From Rhodanobacteraceae bacterium (GTDB taxonomy: Bacteria > Pseudomonadota > Gammaproteobacteria > Xanthomonadales > Rhodanobacteraceae): a stretch of 64,000 nucleotides of DNA. Below are positions 63,751 to 64,000 of the stretch, piece after piece (within the stretch, counting starts at the first letter, position 1; the number at the start of each line of letters is the position of its first letter). The DNA lies in NCBI GenBank assembly GCA_030123585.1, contig CP126120.1, positions 558,001 to 622,000 on the forward strand, given 5' to 3'. The position numbers and the translations under genes were made by a program. The notes beneath the pieces are model-generated. The model searched no databases. It saw nothing but the letters and a program-made list of their open reading frames with translations, and had not been told where the DNA came from.

Positions 63751-64000
63751 TCAAGCAGCGTGCAGTTCTTCGCGAATCACGCGCCGCAACGTGCGTTCGA
63801 GCGTGCCCTCGCGATCTTCGATATGGGCGCGCAGCGCCTCGTTGATCAGGGTCTGGTAGTTGCCGCCTCCGGCAACCTGTTTGCGAAACCAGTTCACGAT
63901 GTCCGCATCCAGGCGGATGGTGATGCGTTCCTTGCCGGCGTTTTCCTGCTGGATGCGAGCCAACGCAGGAACGTCCTTGGCGTGCTTGGCGTGGCTGAAA
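63751..64000 (-). CDS. brnA: BrnA-like antitoxin (5' end beyond window)
   Basis: Open on the minus strand to the window edge; 82 codons are visible, with the start outside. ERITIRLDADIVNWFRKQVA then GGNYQTLINEALRAHIEDRE is the ribbon-helix-helix of BrnA-type (CopG-like) antitoxins, and the preceding FSHAKHAKDVPALARIQQ agrees with their N-terminal arm. In known loci the brnT toxin gene lies just upstream, here beyond 64000. A TTG at 63963 is an unlikely internal start. Confidence 0.75.
   Translation of the reverse strand, partial: FSHAKHAKDVPALARIQQENAGKERITIRLDADIVNWFRKQVAGGGNYQTLINEALRAHIEDREGTLERTLRRVIREELHAA

Overview
The window is about 64 kb of high-GC, gene-dense bacterial chromosome. 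Gene content and order (ligA-epmA, orn next to sbcB, guaB-guaA, folD, ndk-rlmN-pilW-rodZ, yfgM-bamB-der, a PsrA-like regulator beside beta-oxidation genes) indicate a gammaproteobacterium. The dispersed hairpin repeats, the DUF1244 gene, the TolB/TPR membrane protein and the standalone GH94 protein suggest the Lysobacterales (Xanthomonadales), probably near Rhodanobacteraceae. The taxonomic placement is inference. I saw no rRNA, tRNA, CRISPR array, insertion sequence or prophage.

Layout. 1-3.2 kb: a LysR regulator, cut by the window edge, diverges from a cupin / aldo-keto reductase / alcohol dehydrogenase set. 3.2-6.0 kb: a cation/proton antiporter and an MFS exporter. 6.0-6.6 kb: a gene-free stretch with two copies of a hairpin-ended repeat. 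6.6-9.7 kb: ligA and epmA, ended by a strong hairpin shared with convergent aqpZ. 10.7-14.3 kb: an SGNH hydrolase / DUF2461 / sbcB operon divergent from orn. 14.6-16.4 kb: a TolB-like/TPR membrane protein.

16.5-30.8 kb is the metabolic core. pgl and gnd run one way. DUF4153, a 1257-residue GH94 phosphorylase, zwf, a HAD phosphatase, tal, pgi and pgm run the other way, mostly with ATGA or TGATG overlaps. A GH94 enzyme of this type would release glucose-1-phosphate, Pgm would turn it into glucose-6-phosphate, and Zwf/Pgl/Gnd/Tal/Pgi would distribute it. The locus therefore looks like one module linking phosphorolysis of a beta-glucan to the pentose phosphate pathway.

30.8-44.2 kb is accessory: an RND efflux pump without an outer-membrane partner, HdeD, a FadI-like thiolase, a MutM-like glycosylase lacking its zinc finger, tadA, and a DUF899 / winged-helix regulator / beta-propeller / alpha-beta hydrolase group. 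Two genes of that group share a 25-bp upstream motif. A cis-prenyltransferase of the actinobacterial Z-FPP-synthase type closes the section.

44.3-59.2 kb is housekeeping: guaA/guaB, yggU, folD, DUF1244, then a long minus-strand run ndk-rlmN-pilW-rodZ-yfgM-bamB-der-mobA-moeA-moeB. The ispG-hisS pair that separates rodZ from yfgM in E. coli is absent. A third copy of the hairpin repeat sits between bamB and der and supplies the bamB stop codon. 59.3-63.7 kb: a PsrA-like TetR regulator with a perfect operator over its own promoter, followed by a FadN-type bifunctional enzyme and a thiolase. The window ends inside a BrnA-like antitoxin gene.
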